Origin: Fremontodendron californicum
Taxonomy: Eukaryota > Streptophyta > Magnoliopsida > Malvales > Malvaceae
Length of the DNA stretch: 64,000 bases
Direction of reading: 5' to 3'
Assembly (NCBI GenBank): GCA_030761205.1
Contig: JAULJL010000032.1
Span: forward strand, 5,771,134 to 5,835,133
Position 1 is the first letter of the stretch. Each line of letters starts with the position of its first letter. The translations under genes and the position numbers were made by a program. Of the stretch, positions 10,801-22,092 are shown piece by piece. The notes below the pieces were generated by a model. It worked only from the letters and a program-made list of their open reading frames with translations, had not been told where the DNA came from and did not search any database.

Positions 10801-12114
10801 ATAGAGATAGGAGATAACAGAAGATTAAAGAAGACTTTTATTTTAGTATATTAAGTAGGAGGGTGGTCAGTGGTTGTTACACACATCAATGTCTTCTTCA
10901 TTAACTGAATACTTGCTGAAAGTGTCCAGAGCTCCCTCCAAGAGCTGCTTTGTTACAATCTCATTGAAACGGGCGACAACCTTTGACAATGTAATAAAAA
11001 AAAAAAACAATTACCATAGTGATAATATAATAGTATAATAATCAATCAAACACATAAAAAGCAATAGAAGGAGGATTCAATCTTTGACTTTGCAATTGCA
11101 AATGACAATTAAAGGAAAACAGACCACAGCAAAGCGAAGGCCTTGAGTTTTGGTAAGAGATCCCACCAAACGGCGGACACCCGCCGCTTGTACAAAGGAG
11201 GAGCGCTGCTTCCTATCCGCCACAAATCCTGATTTTATCAATATATATATATATATATATATATTAGTATTTATATCCAATAATCCAAAGCAAATGCTCT
11301 TTTCACTGTAAGAAAACGAGTTTCAGAGAAGATAATAAATTTTGGAACCAATTATTTTCTCCCTTTCCTTTAAATTCAAATATAAGAAAATTTACCTAAA
11401 ACTAAAAGGAGGAACCAGTATTAACCATCTAGAAAGTTTGTTTTTTGCCAGGTGAAATTTGATTTCTTTTTATTTTCCATTTATAGTACTAATCTACTCC
11501 CCAATAAAAATAGAAATAAAAATCAAGGTCAAATATCAATTGCAAGTCCATGAAAACAAAACTGCGGATGTTAGAAAACTTGAAAATAAGGGTCATGGTG
11601 ATTGGTTTCTTAACTGTCATTACCTGGTTGCGCTAACTTCAATCACTGAGAAAGTATAAATCTGAATCCTACATTTCTCATTCCTTTTTGTTTCTTAGCA
11701 CTGAAGAGTAAAGTTTTCCTTTTTCCTCTTAAAAATCCCCCTAATTTCGAAAACACATTCCTTGAAATTCCCAGAAATGAAAGAGAAAACAACCCTAGAG
11801 AAATTCCCAACCTCGTAAATCAAATCGAAGGATGACAAAATCAAGAGTTCCAACAGAAAAAACCCTAGAAATTTCCAAGAAAACCTTAAAAAAGCTGAGA
11901 TTCAAAATTTAATTGAAGCACCAAAAACCGGACAAGAGATTCAAAAAAAAGGATAACCTTGAAGTTGGAAGGAGGAGGAAAAGGAGAGGGCAGTTGACTT
12001 GCGGGGCAAAATGGTAGCAAAGGGCCGACCCCTGGGGATGGGGAACACACCATTTCCCCTTCCACTTAAGAGACGCTCCTGAATCCAACAGCACCCATTT
12101 ACATTTGAAGCCAT
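7842..12114 (-). CDS. COS1: 6,7-dimethyl-8-ribityllumazine synthase, chloroplastic (8 exons, complete)
   Basis: This enzyme makes lumazine from ribityl-aminouracil and dihydroxybutanone phosphate, the penultimate step of riboflavin synthesis, in plastids. Exons (minus strand): 12114-11958, 11228-11125, 10980-10885, 10470-10375, 10242-10164, 9580-9534, 9148-9089, 7880-7842. All introns are GT-AG, the joined frame is open and gives 225 codons, close to the 227 I recall for Arabidopsis. Residues 1 to about 75 are Ser/Arg-rich with few acids, fitting a transit peptide. The core follows: GSLTKTQGLRFAVVVARFNE, VPGCFEVG, IRGDTSHYDAVANS (catalytic His), FGVLTCDDMDQ, and NRAGGKSGNKGAE (phosphate-binding Arg and Lys). 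The motif usually PGSFE or PGAFE reads PGCFE. Intron 7 (1.2 kb) holds a dispersed repeat. The start is the first ATG of the open exon and lies below a GA-rich leader. Exon joins were made by reading, without transcript data. Confidence 0.95.
7987..8155. repeat. Short dispersed repeat in intron 7, MITE- or SINE-like
   Basis: ATGTTGCTCCGACTCTTC at the left and CCGAGTCCGAGTAAGAGTAA at the right are roughly inverted. The middle has ACCCGTGTCGGACAC and related short inverted pieces. Sequences of this look are common in introns and UTRs of eudicots. Ends and target duplication were not defined. Confidence 0.4.
11241..11264. repeat. (AT)n microsatellite in intron 1 beside the exon 2 acceptor
   Basis: About 12 AT dinucleotides end some 12 bp upstream (in gene sense) of the 3' splice site at 11229/11228. 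It occupies the usual polypyrimidine/branch region of intron 1, so length changes could affect splicing. Confidence 0.85.
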
Positions 12115-12466
12115 TTCCTTTTTTTTCTTCTCTTTTCTTTTCTTTCCTGCAATGTTTGATTTTATTTTGATTTTGATTGCTGCCCTGCCGCTAGAAGTTT
12201 TATTAGCCTTTTAGTAGTACTAGAAGATTATTTTTGAAAAATGATTTTTACATTTCTTGATATTTGATTGATAAAAAATTAATTGTACAATAAAAAATAA
12301 CTTATAAATTAATGGAAATAAAGTATTTTTTCTATAAATTATCTTTTTATTTTGAGAATGAGAAGATAATTTTCAGAAAAAAAAAATTGTTCATAAGTAA
12401 AACTACTCTGTAAACCTAATTCAACTTGAATCGGGATTTGAACATTATATTTTAGATCGATACTTA
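12115..12466 (-). promoter_or_regulatory. Upstream region of the lumazine synthase gene
   Basis: On the minus strand the ATG is preceded by a GA-rich leader (pyrimidine-rich TTTCTTCTCTTTTCTTTTC on the plus strand at about 12120-12145). AT-rich DNA with possible TATA-like AATTTATAAG near 12300 lies beyond. A MULE begins only 353 bp upstream of the ATG, so any more distal promoter has been displaced or replaced. The boundaries are inferred. Confidence 0.35.
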
Positions 12467-13936
12467 GGCTTTTTTATTACAATATAGCCAAAAAAAAAAA
12501 AATTTACCAAATTACCGTTACTTTTTGATTATTTCCCAAAAGACGGACCTTTTTTTTTCAGCTGGGAAATCGCCATCCCCCATGGCGATTTCCCAGCGTG
12601 TTTTTTTACAAATTTGTAAAAAACACCAAGGGAAATCGCCATGGGGGATGGCGATTTCCCTTGGTGTTTTTTGCAAATTTTGCAAAAAAATACCAAGGGA
12701 AATCGCCACCCCCCATGGCGATTTCCCTTGGTATTTTTAGCCAATTTTGCTAAAAACATGAAGGGAAATCGCCATGGGGGTGGCGATTTCCCTTCATGTA
12801 TATATTTTTTTTTTTCAATTCTTAGGAAAATTTAAAAAACATGACTCAATAGTGAATTTATTGTGAAAGGGTATAATGAATAAAAGTTATTTGAAAAAGA
12901 GAAATGAATAATTAGAAATTATTATAAAGGATTAGACCTGCTCACGGGCCGGGCAGCCCGGCAGGCTCGGACCGTATTGGGCCGGGCCCGGGCAAGATAA
13001 TTTATGTTCCGGGCCGGCCCGGCCCGGAACAGTGATTTTTATTATAATAATATTATTTTATTTAATTTTAATTAAAAAAATAAAAAAATTATTTTTTTAT
13101 TCCAATGAACAGTGATTCGGGCTTAAACGGGCGGGCCTGGGCAGAAAAGAAAAAAAATACGGGCCGCGGCCCGGCCCGTCCCATGAGCACCTCTATAAAG
13201 GATATTGTAAAGACAAAATTATCCTTGATAAAAAAACCTTCTCTTCTCTTCCCTTTTTCTTTTATTTTTTAATTTAATTTTTAATTAAAAAATAAATATT
13301 CTGAAAATAAAAATTTTAAATTTTAAAAAAAAATTAAATTTTTTATTTACTTTTTTTATTTAAATATTTTATTTTTTAAATTTATTTTCAATTAAAATTT
13401 TTAAAAAATAATATTTCCTTAATGAAAGAAAAAAAAATAAGTTTTTTCATTAAGAGTAATTTTGTCTTTATAATATTTTTTATAATAATTTTTAATTATT
13501 TATTTCTTTTTTTCAAATAACTTTTATTCATTATATCATTTCACAATAAATTTACTATTGAATTATGTTTTTTAAATTTTCTTAAGAATTGAAAAAAAAT
13601 ATATACGTGAAGGGAAATCGCCACCCCCCATGGCGATTTTCCTTCATGTTTTTAGCAAATTTTGCTAAAAATACCAAGGGAAATCGCCATGGGGGGTGGC
13701 GATTTCCCTTGGTATTTTTTTGCAAATTTGCAAAAAACACCAAGGGAAATCGCCATCCCCCATGGCGATTTCCCTTGGTGTTTTTTACAAATTTGCAAAA
13801 AAACACGCTGGGAAATCGCCATGGGGGATGGCGATTTCTCAGCTAAAAAAAAAGGTCCGTATTTTGGGAAATAATCAAAAAGTAACGATAATTTGGTAAA
13901 AAAATTTTTTTTTGGCTATATTGTAATAAAAAAGCC
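12467..13936. mobile_element. Fold-back Mutator-like element, non-autonomous (MULE 1)
   Basis: The ends are perfect inverted repeats beginning GGCTTTTTTATTACAATATA. A 9-bp duplication CGATACTTA flanks it (12458-12466 and 13937-13945), the size typical of Mutator elements. The inverted arms run nearly the whole length: with the hAT insertion removed the element is about 1.2 kb and almost entirely self-complementary. Each arm carries four successive palindromes based on GGGAAATCGCCA...TGGCGATTTCCC (12561-12597, 12623-12669, 12691-12733, 12758-12799, and their mirror copies at 13600-13845). There is no transposase; the overlapping ORFs on both strands are palindrome artefacts. Confidence 0.9.
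12933..13195. mobile_element. hAT-type MITE, 263 bp, nested in MULE 1
   Basis: The ends are TAGACCTGCTCA and TGAGCACCTCTA (inverted, one mismatch). An exact 8-bp duplication TAAAGGAT flanks it (12925-12932 and 13196-13203), as for hAT elements. Both ends are unusually GC-rich (GGGCCGGGC runs) against an AT-rich surround. It interrupts the left arm of MULE 1, so it is younger. Confidence 0.9.
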
Positions 13937-13945
13937 CGATACTTA

Positions 13946-14900
13946 ACTTGACTCGAGCCAAATATTATTATATTAATAAAAAAATTAATTATAAAAATAT
14001 TTTTTAATTTTTAATATTTTTATTTAATTATGTAAAACACATATTTATATTTTAATAATATATAATAATATATAATATTTTCATAATAAATTATTAATAT
14101 AATGAATATTATTTATTATTTTAATCTAAAAATTATTATTTTAATAATAAATTATAACATTATCAATATTTTAATTTTTACATAGTATTTTTTATATTTT
14201 ATTTAAAAATATTTTTATATTACTATTTTAATAATAAACATATATAAATTATACTTTATAAATATTTAATAATAAATGTTTTTAGTATAAAAATATTATA
14301 ATTTTAATAGTATAAATATTAACATAAATAATATTTTAATAATTATTAGATTACTTTAAATATTTTAAAATATTATATAATTAATGTTTTAATAATAAAT
14401 AATATTATTTTAATATTAATATAATATTTTAGTATTAATATTATTATTAAAATATTACTATTAAAAATTTATATTTCAAAATTTATATTTAATATTTTTT
14501 AATATTTTATGCAATATTACTATTTTAAAAAGTAAAAATAATATTATAATCATAATTATATTAATAGAAAAAATATTTTATTAATATTTTAATATTTATG
14601 CAATATTACTACTTGAAAAACTAGAAATAATATTTTAATAATAATTATTAATATAAATAAAATTTTAATAATTATTATATCAATAGAAATAATATTTTAA
14701 TAATAATATAAATAATATTTTAATAATAATGATAATATTTTAAATATTAATATAATTGATGTTTTAATAATAAATTATATTATTTTGAGTATTTAATATT
14801 AATATACTATTTTAGTATTAAATATTATTACTAGAAATATTAATATTTTAATAATAAATAATTTTTAGTATCTTAATAATTAATAATTAATATTTATGTC
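13946..14900. other. Extremely AT-rich stretch, no gene
   Basis: About 950 bp almost entirely of TAATATTTTAATAATAAA-like words, with no open frame and nearly no G or C. It looks like expanded and diverged low-complexity repeat of the type common in plant intergenic DNA. Confidence 0.8.
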
Positions 14901-15192
14901 TTATATTTGAAAAAAAAATAGATTTTTCAAAAATAACCAAACAACGGAAAACATTTTTCATTAAGTCATAACAACATAAAAAAAAAAAAAAATACTTTTT
15001 CGAAAAATCTTTACATTTTTCAAAAAATATTTTCTGAAAGTCAATTTCTGCGAAACAAACGGACCCTATATCCAATCTGATTTACTTAATTTTTTTATAA
15101 AAAAAATATTTCGTTAAATAATTCAAATAACATCCGACTATAAGGTATTAGAAATGGTGGACTATCATTTAGCTACACAGCTTCATTACTTA
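14901..15192. repeat. Remnant of a dispersed repeat with an AAACGGACCCT end
   Basis: The stretch with GAAAAACATTTTTCATTAAG, AAAAATATTTTCTGAAAGTC and CGAAACAAACGGACCC resembles the end of a common plant repeat that starts GGGTCCGTTTG in the other orientation. No partner end or target duplication was found. Confidence 0.3.
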
Positions 15193-16168
15193 GGGTGTGC
15201 TTGGTAAAGTAGAAAAGTGAAAGGATGGAAAGAGGAGTGTAGAAAAGTGGAAAGAAAATGAATTTTGAGTGTGCTTGGTAGGAAAGAAAAGTGAAAGGAA
15301 AGAAAATAGGAAAAATTATCATTTTTCACACCTATTAACAAAAACAAATCACTCCAAATTGAAAAGAAAAGAGAAAAAAAATGAGAGTGGTGTGAGTCAA
15401 GTATGTATATTTACAAGATTATCCATCATTTTTTATATTTTATTCTTTTATCTTAATTTATAATAGGTATAATGGTAAAATAATATACTTTTTATTTTCT
15501 GTCCTTTCATTTTTCAACTCTACCAAGTAATGGATGAAAAGAAAATTATTTTTTCTTTTCACTTTTCTATCTTTCCTACCAAGCACACCAATGGAAAGAA
15601 AAAAATATGTTTTTCTTTTCACTTTTCTCCTCCTCCAATTTTTCATCTTTTCAATTTTCTTTCTACTGTACCAAGCAAAGTACACTTAAAAATAATATTT
15701 AAAAATAATATTCCAATTGATAATTTGAGTTACTCTTTTTGCTTGGTAGGGTGGAAAGAAAATTGGAAAGATGAAAAATTGAAGGTGAAGAAAAGTGAAA
15801 AGATGAAAGACATATTTTTTTTCTTTCCATTTGTGTGCTTGGTAGGAAAGATGGAAAAATGGAATTTTCTTTCCATCTATTGCTTGGTAGAGTTGAAAAA
15901 TGAAAAAAAAATAAAATAAAAAGTATATTGTTTTAGCATTATGCTCATTGTAAGTTAAGATGACTCACACCACTCTCATTTTCTTTCCTCTTTTCTTTCC
16001 AATTTGGAGTGATTTGTTTTTGTTAATAGGTATGAAAAATGATAATCTTTCCTATTTTCTTTCCTCTCACTTTTCTTTCCTACCAAGCACTCTTAAAATT
16101 CATTTTCTTTCCACTTTTTCACACTTCTCCTTTCATCATTCCACTTTTTCACTCTACCAAGCATAACC
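15193..16168. mobile_element. Tourist/Harbinger-like fold-back MITE cluster
   Basis: The outer ends GGGTGTGCTTGGTAAAGT and ACTCTACCAAGCATAACC are inverted, and TTA lies on both sides (15190-15192 and 16169-16171), as for PIF/Harbinger elements. Related internal ends (GTGTGCTTGGTAGGAAAG near 15270, CTACCAAGTAATGG near 15520, CCAAGCAAAGTACACTTA near 15672, TTGCTTGGTAGGGTGG near 15740) suggest two or more copies side by side or nested. The purine/pyrimidine-rich arms create long ORFs on both strands (for example 15530-15919), which are not genes. Confidence 0.7.
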
Positions 16169-16171
16169 TTA

Positions 16172-16545
16172 GGATAAAAAAAATATTTGTTAATAATAAA
16201 TTTTCGAAGTTACTCTCATGTAGTTAGAAAGTTAAAAGGTTAGATGCAAATTAAATATTATTTAAATATTTCAATGATATTTATTATTAATAAATATTTG
16301 TACTAAATATTTAAAAATAATATTTCAATTGGTAATTTGAGTTACTTTTAGGATAAAAAAGTGTTTGTTAATAATAAATTTTTGAAGTTACTCTCATGTA
16401 GTTGAAAAGTTAAAATGATGGATACAAATTAAATATAATTTAAATATTTCAATGATATTTATTATTTTTTTGGTGCAATGATATTTATTATTAATAAACA
16501 TTTGTACTAAATATTTAAAAATAACGTTTCAATTGGTAATTTTAA
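16172..16545 (+). repeat. Direct repeat of about 165-190 bp, two copies with a third partial
   Basis: GTTAATAATAAATTTT-GAAGTTACTCTCATGTAGTT occurs near 16188 and 16368, followed each time by TTTAAATATTTCAATGATAT and TTCAATTGGTAATTT. A partial third copy (near 15690-15735) lies between the MITE copies, so the MITEs inserted into this tandem repeat. Confidence 0.75.
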
Positions 16546-16954
16546 ACAAAATAAGAAGAAGAGTAATTTTGTCTTAACATTTTTTTAACTTTTTAACTAC
16601 ATGAGAAAGTTACTTTTCCACTTCTTTTCATGAGAATCACATTCCAATACTTGTGGGAAAATAATTAACAAAAGAAAGTTATTTTCTCAGGAAACTGAAT
16701 AATTTTTAGCATATCAAACATGAGAATCACATTCCCACCAATTAAATTCCCTAAAAAATGAGCACTTTTCATCATACCAAACGCCTTCTTAATATTTTGA
16801 ATTACGAAAATCATGATGAAAGGATAAAAATGGATCAAATTTAAAAATTTAAAAACCAAATAAGTAATTTTTGAAAGAATGTAACCAATATAAAATTTAT
16901 TTGAAAATTCAAGAGCCATGCAATTTACTTGAAAGTGTGGGACCGCTTAGGGTC
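16546..16954. other. AT-rich spacer, no gene seen
   Basis: There is no convincing coding frame. The 84-codon minus-strand open frame here is AT-driven and resembles nothing I recognise. Confidence 0.4.
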
Positions 16955-17330
16955 TTTCTTTAACCTCCAAAAAGAGAGTGTTTTCTTGCACTAGGGTAAA
17001 ATAAAATCTTTATTTTTTAATAGGGGTTCTTGTAGTTTTATTTTTCTTAATGAGATATTTTAAGCCACATCAGCATTCTATTCCACATCAACATCTTCCT
17101 TCTTTAATCCACTATCTTCTCTTTCTTTCCTTAACACATTGGTATCTATTGCAATATTTTCTTTTACATTTCCAAAATCATTGTAAAAATATTAAAATCC
17201 AATCAAATGAGTCTTTACAAAAAAAATTTAATTAGATTCATTCTCTTTGTCTCAAGTCTCAACTATTTTCACTCTTTACTTCCTTTGATTACTTCAATCA
17301 AACTCTTTATTTTTTATCATTCTTTATGTT
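16955..17330 (+). repeat. Left arm of a large inverted repeat flanking the solo LTR
   Basis: The sequence from about 16980 (GGGTAAAATAAAATC...TATTTTAAGCCACATCAGCA...) reappears in reverse complement at about 24885-25235. Shared words include CCAAAATCATTGTAAAAATAT and GAGTCTTTACAAAAAAAATT against its mirror. The solo LTR at 17735-24749 inserted between the arms. Looser copies of the same family are near 25290-25400 and 26730-26830. Confidence 0.7.
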
Positions 17331-17734
17331 TTTTTTTCCTTTTTTCTTGTTTTTTTTTTCTTTCTGATCTTAATTTTTCATGGCTTTTATTTTCTATTTC
17401 TAGCACTTACAACCCAAAGCTTTTAAAAATTGAGATCATCGACAGTGAAAGAAAGAAAAACTATAAAGAGAAAGCGGGAAAAAAAAAAGAAAAAGGAAGG
17501 AAATGGGAAAACAGTAGGTGAGGATGAGGGCGATGGTATACGCGTTGTCGCCGTTCCAGCAGAAGATAATGAGTGGGATGTGGAAGGATGAACCATGTTT
17601 TTATGTTGGGATTCGATTAGTATTGAGTTGGTATTTTGTTATGGATATGGAATAATGAATTTTGAACATTGTCTTCATTTTCGTTAAAATAAATTTGTGA
17701 ATTTGCTTCTAAAAAAAAAAACTTTTAAAATTAA
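17331..17734. other. Loop side of the inverted repeat, no gene
   Basis: T-rich then A/G-rich DNA. A short GC-richer piece at about 17517-17590 (ATGAGGGCGATGGTATACGC) has no sustained reading frame. The LTR target duplication ATTAA is at 17730-17734. Confidence 0.4.
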
Positions 17735-17866
17735 TATAGACACCTAATCTTGTCCGGGCACCTTAAACCAAGTAAATTCTTCCTTGTACTTTTTTAGAAT
17801 GCAGAAAATCTCTTCTCATCTTGTAGATGATCCTCCAAGATATGTGATTCAGAGTTCAGTATGAAA

Positions 17867-17945
17867 AGTCAATCCAAAAAAAATCAACTCCGAAAAAGTC
17901 AACTTTGAAAAGTCAACCACTAAAAAAGTCAACCCTTAGTCAAAA
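17867..17945 (+). promoter_or_regulatory. W-box array in the solo LTR
   Basis: Five AGTCAA cores lie about 132 bp from the LTR start, the same offset as in the other LTRs despite the general divergence of this copy. Confidence 0.55.
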
Positions 17946-18599
17946 TCAAGATTTGAAGTTGAATTGAACAATGGTGAAAGAATTTTGATAATCCAAGGTC
18001 TACAACGAAAGATATAGAGTTCGGAAGAGGGATTGTGAAAATTTCAGTGTAGGGGAAGCCCTAATTCGGCAAATTTGGGAAAAAATGCTTAAACGATCAA
18101 ATTGGTCGAAATTGGAGGTTCCAAATGGAATACAATTAATGACTACGGGTATTGAAAGGGCCAATTGGAAGCAGAATCAAAGGAAGAGTCATTTTGGAAG
18201 GAAAACTGAAAATTAGGGTTTTGGTTAAAAAGGGTGAATTTTGCATATTTGGGGAAAACTACAAAGATGGCCCAATTCTATGAAATTGAAGCCCCCAGTT
18301 GATAAAGAATGAGTAAACAAGGATAGTCCAAGGCCTAGTTTGAAGTGGATCCCAAGGAAGAGTCGTTTAGGGCAAAAACGAAAAAGCAAGAAAATTCCCG
18401 AGTTTGAAAGGGGAAAACAAAATCGGAGGGGAATTTGGTCGTAAAATTGGGCATTTTCAGACCAACTCAAATTCAATATATGACAAAGGGAGTAGAAAAA
18501 GAAAATCCAAAAATCAGACCCGTTTTGAGTAAAACCGAGGTTTCGGAGGTTAAAGGGCATTCTTGGAAAATCCCAAAGAAAATTTCGAAAAAAATAGTG

Positions 18600-19150
18600 A
18601 ACGAGCTCAGAAAATTATGAAAACTTCCAGATTTGAGTTTCATAATTTTTGGAAGAGATTGGTGAATAAAAATCCGAAAGCGGAGCTCATTTGAAAAATG
18701 GCAAAGTTCGGGTGCACTAACCTGAAATTTCGAAAGATAATTCCGAAAAAATAGCAAACGAGCTCCAAAAATTATGAACACTTCCAGATCTGAGTTTTAT
18801 AATTTTTGGAAGAGATCGTTGAAGAAAAATCCAGAATCGGAGCTCATTTGAAAAATGGTAAAGTTCGGATGCACTAAGCCGAAATTCCAGAAGATAATTC
18901 CGGAAAAAACAGCAAACGAGCCCCAAAAATTATGAAAACTTCCAGATCTGAGTTTTATAATTTTTGGAAGAGATCGGTGAAGAAAAATCCGGAAGCATAT
19001 TTCAAATGAAAAAAGTGAATTTTGGGTGCACTAACCGAAAAATCCAAAAGATAATTTTGGGAAAAATAGGAAACGAGCTCGAAAAATTCTGAACATCTCC
19101 AGATCTCAATATTATATTTATTTGGATGGATTGGAGAAAGAAAAACCGGA
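18600..19150 (+). repeat. About 158-bp tandem units inside LTR F
   Basis: GCAAACGAGCTCCAAAAATTATGAA, TTTTGGAAGAGAT and CATTTGAAAAATGG recur at about 158-bp steps (three clear units). The minus-strand open frames over this stretch are repeat artefacts. Confidence 0.8.
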
Positions 19151-19364
19151 TTTGGGGTTCGTTTGCAATAAAATCAAGTTTGGGGGCCAAAATACAATTT
19201 TACCGAAGAAACTGAAAAAGGCCAATTTTGCAAAATTAAAAGGTGAAAAAATGAAGAAAATTCTAGATCATACCAGGCCCTTGGCCGGCCATGCATAGGG
19301 GAAGGGTGGAGATTTAATTCATTTCATCCAATGGTCACTATCTACTAGCAAGATGTCATTTTTA

Positions 19365-20230
19365 CTATCTTGAAATGTCCTTTCTCATCCAATGGCCTAA
19401 GTACCTTATAAAACGATGAGTACATCCTTGAATGGCCAAGATCAAATTGCAAGATGACATTTTTATTGTCATGAAAATGTCCTCATCCAATGGCCAATAT
19501 TGATGGAAGAAAGATGAGCACAAGTCATCCAATGGTTGGAAATGCATGTAGCCAAATAAAACATCCTTGCTCATCCAATGGCTTAGGCATCTTATAAAAA
19601 GATGAGTACATCCTTGAATGGCTAAGATCAATTTGCAAGATGGTATTTTTATTATCATGAGAATATCTTGGACCCAAGGGCTTAGATTGTGTAGGATAAT
19701 TAAATGAATTAATCTCCATCCTTCACCAACACTAAGGGGGTTCGGCCAAGGCTCTTGAAAGGAAGGGGTTTTCATTTTTTCAAAGAAGGTTGGCTGATTT
19801 TGAGTCTAGGACAGTAGCTAAAAAGAAAGAAAATAAATTTGAAAGAAAATAAAGAGAGCTTTTGCTAAGGTAGCCATTCCTCTTTGGTTTTTACATTATT
19901 TCTTTCTTCTTCTTCTTCTTCTTCTTCATGTTATTCTTTATTTTTCCATGTGATTTCCTACCATTTTCTTGGCTTAATAAAGGTTTTATGAAAGCTTTCT
20001 TGTTGTTCTTGCTTTTCAAAAATAAACAAAGCAATGGCTAGGCTTCATGATCTTGATGAAAATCAAGTGATAATGGTTAGGGTGGGCTTTGTCCAATATA
20101 CCAACCATGGAGTTCATTTCCATATATATATATATTTTTACCTTAGTTATTTTTATGATTTTGATATTGAAAAGGCTTCATGACCTTAATGAAAATCAAG
20201 AGATAATGGCTAGGGGGACTTTGTCCAATG
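19365..20230 (+). repeat. Internal direct duplications in LTR F
   Basis: TGAGTACATCCTTGAATGG with its surroundings occurs at about 19405 and 19600. GGCTTCATGACCTTAATGAA and GACTTTGTCCAATGTACCAA pair with similar sequence about 120 bp upstream (20040-20230). A 27-bp CTT microsatellite lies at about 19905-19928. The 136-codon minus-strand frame (19365-19775) spans the first duplication and is not a gene. Confidence 0.7.
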
Positions 20231-20503
20231 TACCAATCATGGAGCTCATCTTTTTTAATTTATTTATTTATTTGCTTACTTTAACTTGCTTATTTTTATT
20301 ATTATTTATTTTTATGTGTATTTATATTCTTGCTAACCATTTTGTTCTTTTGATTTATGACATACTTTTGTGTTTTGTGGCTATTGTCATATAGTTTAGG
20401 TCATTTTTATTTTTCATATCATTTTCCATAGCATTTAGTTAGATCATTTTACATGACATTCTCACAACATTTTGGCTCCTAGGCCATTCGGCCATGTAGG
20501 TTT

Positions 20504-20504
<1 letters not shown>

Positions 20505-20540
<36 letters not shown>

Positions 20541-20900
20541 GTTTAGGTCATTTTTTTAAGCCATGATATTTGCTATTTCATTTAGGCATTTAGGCCATTT
20601 TCATATGCCATGTCATTTAAGCTTTAGGCCATCTTCATATGCCATGTCATTTAAGCATTAGGCCATTTTCATATGCCATGTCATTTTACATGTCATTTAA
20701 GCATTAGGCCATTTTCATATGCCATGTCATTTTACATGTCATTTAAGCATTAGGTCATTTTTATTATTCCAATTCATTTTACATGTCATTTAAGTATTAG
20801 GCCATTTTCATATGTCATGTCATTTTACATGTCATTTAAGCATTAGGTCATTTTCATTATTCCATGTCATTTGCCATGTCATTTAGACACTAGGTCATGC
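20505..20900 (+). repeat. Poly-T tract and GGCCATTTTCATATGCCATG tandem repeats
   Basis: A T-run of about 33 bp (20505-20537) is followed by seven or so units of TTAGGCCATTTTCATATGCC plus ATGTCATTTAAGCA, at steps of about 36-55 bp. Confidence 0.8.
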
Positions 20901-22092
20901 ATATTCCATGTCAATTATTTCATGCATTTTTGCATTTCCCACTTGATTTTTGACTTAAGCCAATCAATGGCTCAAAGACAAGCTTTAATGAGCATACTTG
21001 TGGAAAATTAAAATTTGTCAAAGTTGGATTTTTTAACTTTAGGATTTTTTTTTCTTCTCATTAGGCAACCCTTGTCCAAATTTTTATAAATTTTTACCAC
21101 TGATTGTAGGACCTTATAGAAGTTTCTAATATTTTTATTTTGATTTTTGGACCTTTTTATCAAAGGTTTAAAAATGTTTTTTGATTAAGCAGTTTTTTGC
21201 TCACTGTTCCGTCTTTCATGAATTTTCGGGTAGGTCATCCTTAGTCTAAAAAGTAAGCTAATTTTTTCCCATAGATATCAACATGTTCTAGGTTTTCCCT
21301 AATGGTTTTAGAATTTTTTGAAATTGTTTAGAAGGGTAAAAAAATCGGGTTTCAAAACTGATCAGAAAAGTCAGATTTGTTTTTAAGAACTAATAATTTT
21401 CTGCTTTGTTTAAGCTATTAAGATGGGGCTGATTTGGGACATTATTTGCTGTCTTAGGTTAATTTCCAAGACATTTCAATCATAAAATTTGATTTTTATA
21501 AAAGTTGGGTCAATGGTGGTCAACTCAGGGTTTCAAAACAAGGAAAAACTAGAGCTTTTAAAAGGGGTAGGTTCGGCCAAAGCTCCTTTTTCTATTCTAA
21601 ATTCCAATCTTTGTTAAATTCGAGTCCAAAATTCGAATTAGAAAATCCAACTTAGGTCTCTTCCAAAGGTAGTCGGATGTCTTTTTAGATATACGAAAAT
21701 CTTTATTTCGTGGGAGAAATACATTTCCAAGCATTTGCATTTTTCATATTCATGCATATTGTATGACATTTAATTTTTGCTATTTTGATTATATAAATTC
21801 CATATATATATGAATATTCCATAGTGATATCATTGCTTTGATTTAGATTTTATGTTGTCATTTTGATTATGGCATAATTATGAATATTCTATGATAATTC
21901 TTGCCATTTAATTTAGATTTTTGCTATGTCATATGGATTTCTAATATGTCATCTAGGTTTTATCATGTCATTAATTCTTGTCATTTAATTTAGATCTTTG
22001 CCATGTCATTTAGATTCTACCATGTCATTTAGATTATGCCATGTCATCTAGATTTTGCCATGTCAAGCATGCCATGTCATTGATCCATATGC

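Noticed and set aside
12561..12799. Regularly spaced palindromic repeats suggesting a CRISPR array
   Set aside because: The window is plant nuclear DNA, the spacers are themselves inverted and related, and the array lies inside the arm of a MULE.
12525..12835. Overlapping ORFs on both strands with GDFP and WRFPL repeats
   Set aside because: They are the same palindrome read in several frames; the mirror arm gives the same peptides. Not coding.
15530..15919. 129-codon plus-strand ORF
   Set aside because: Purine/pyrimidine-rich MITE arms give Lys/Phe/Ser-rich frames on both strands; no domain.
19365..19775. 136-codon minus-strand ORF in the solo LTR
   Set aside because: It spans a local direct duplication of the LTR, with no counterpart in other LTRs and no recognisable motif.
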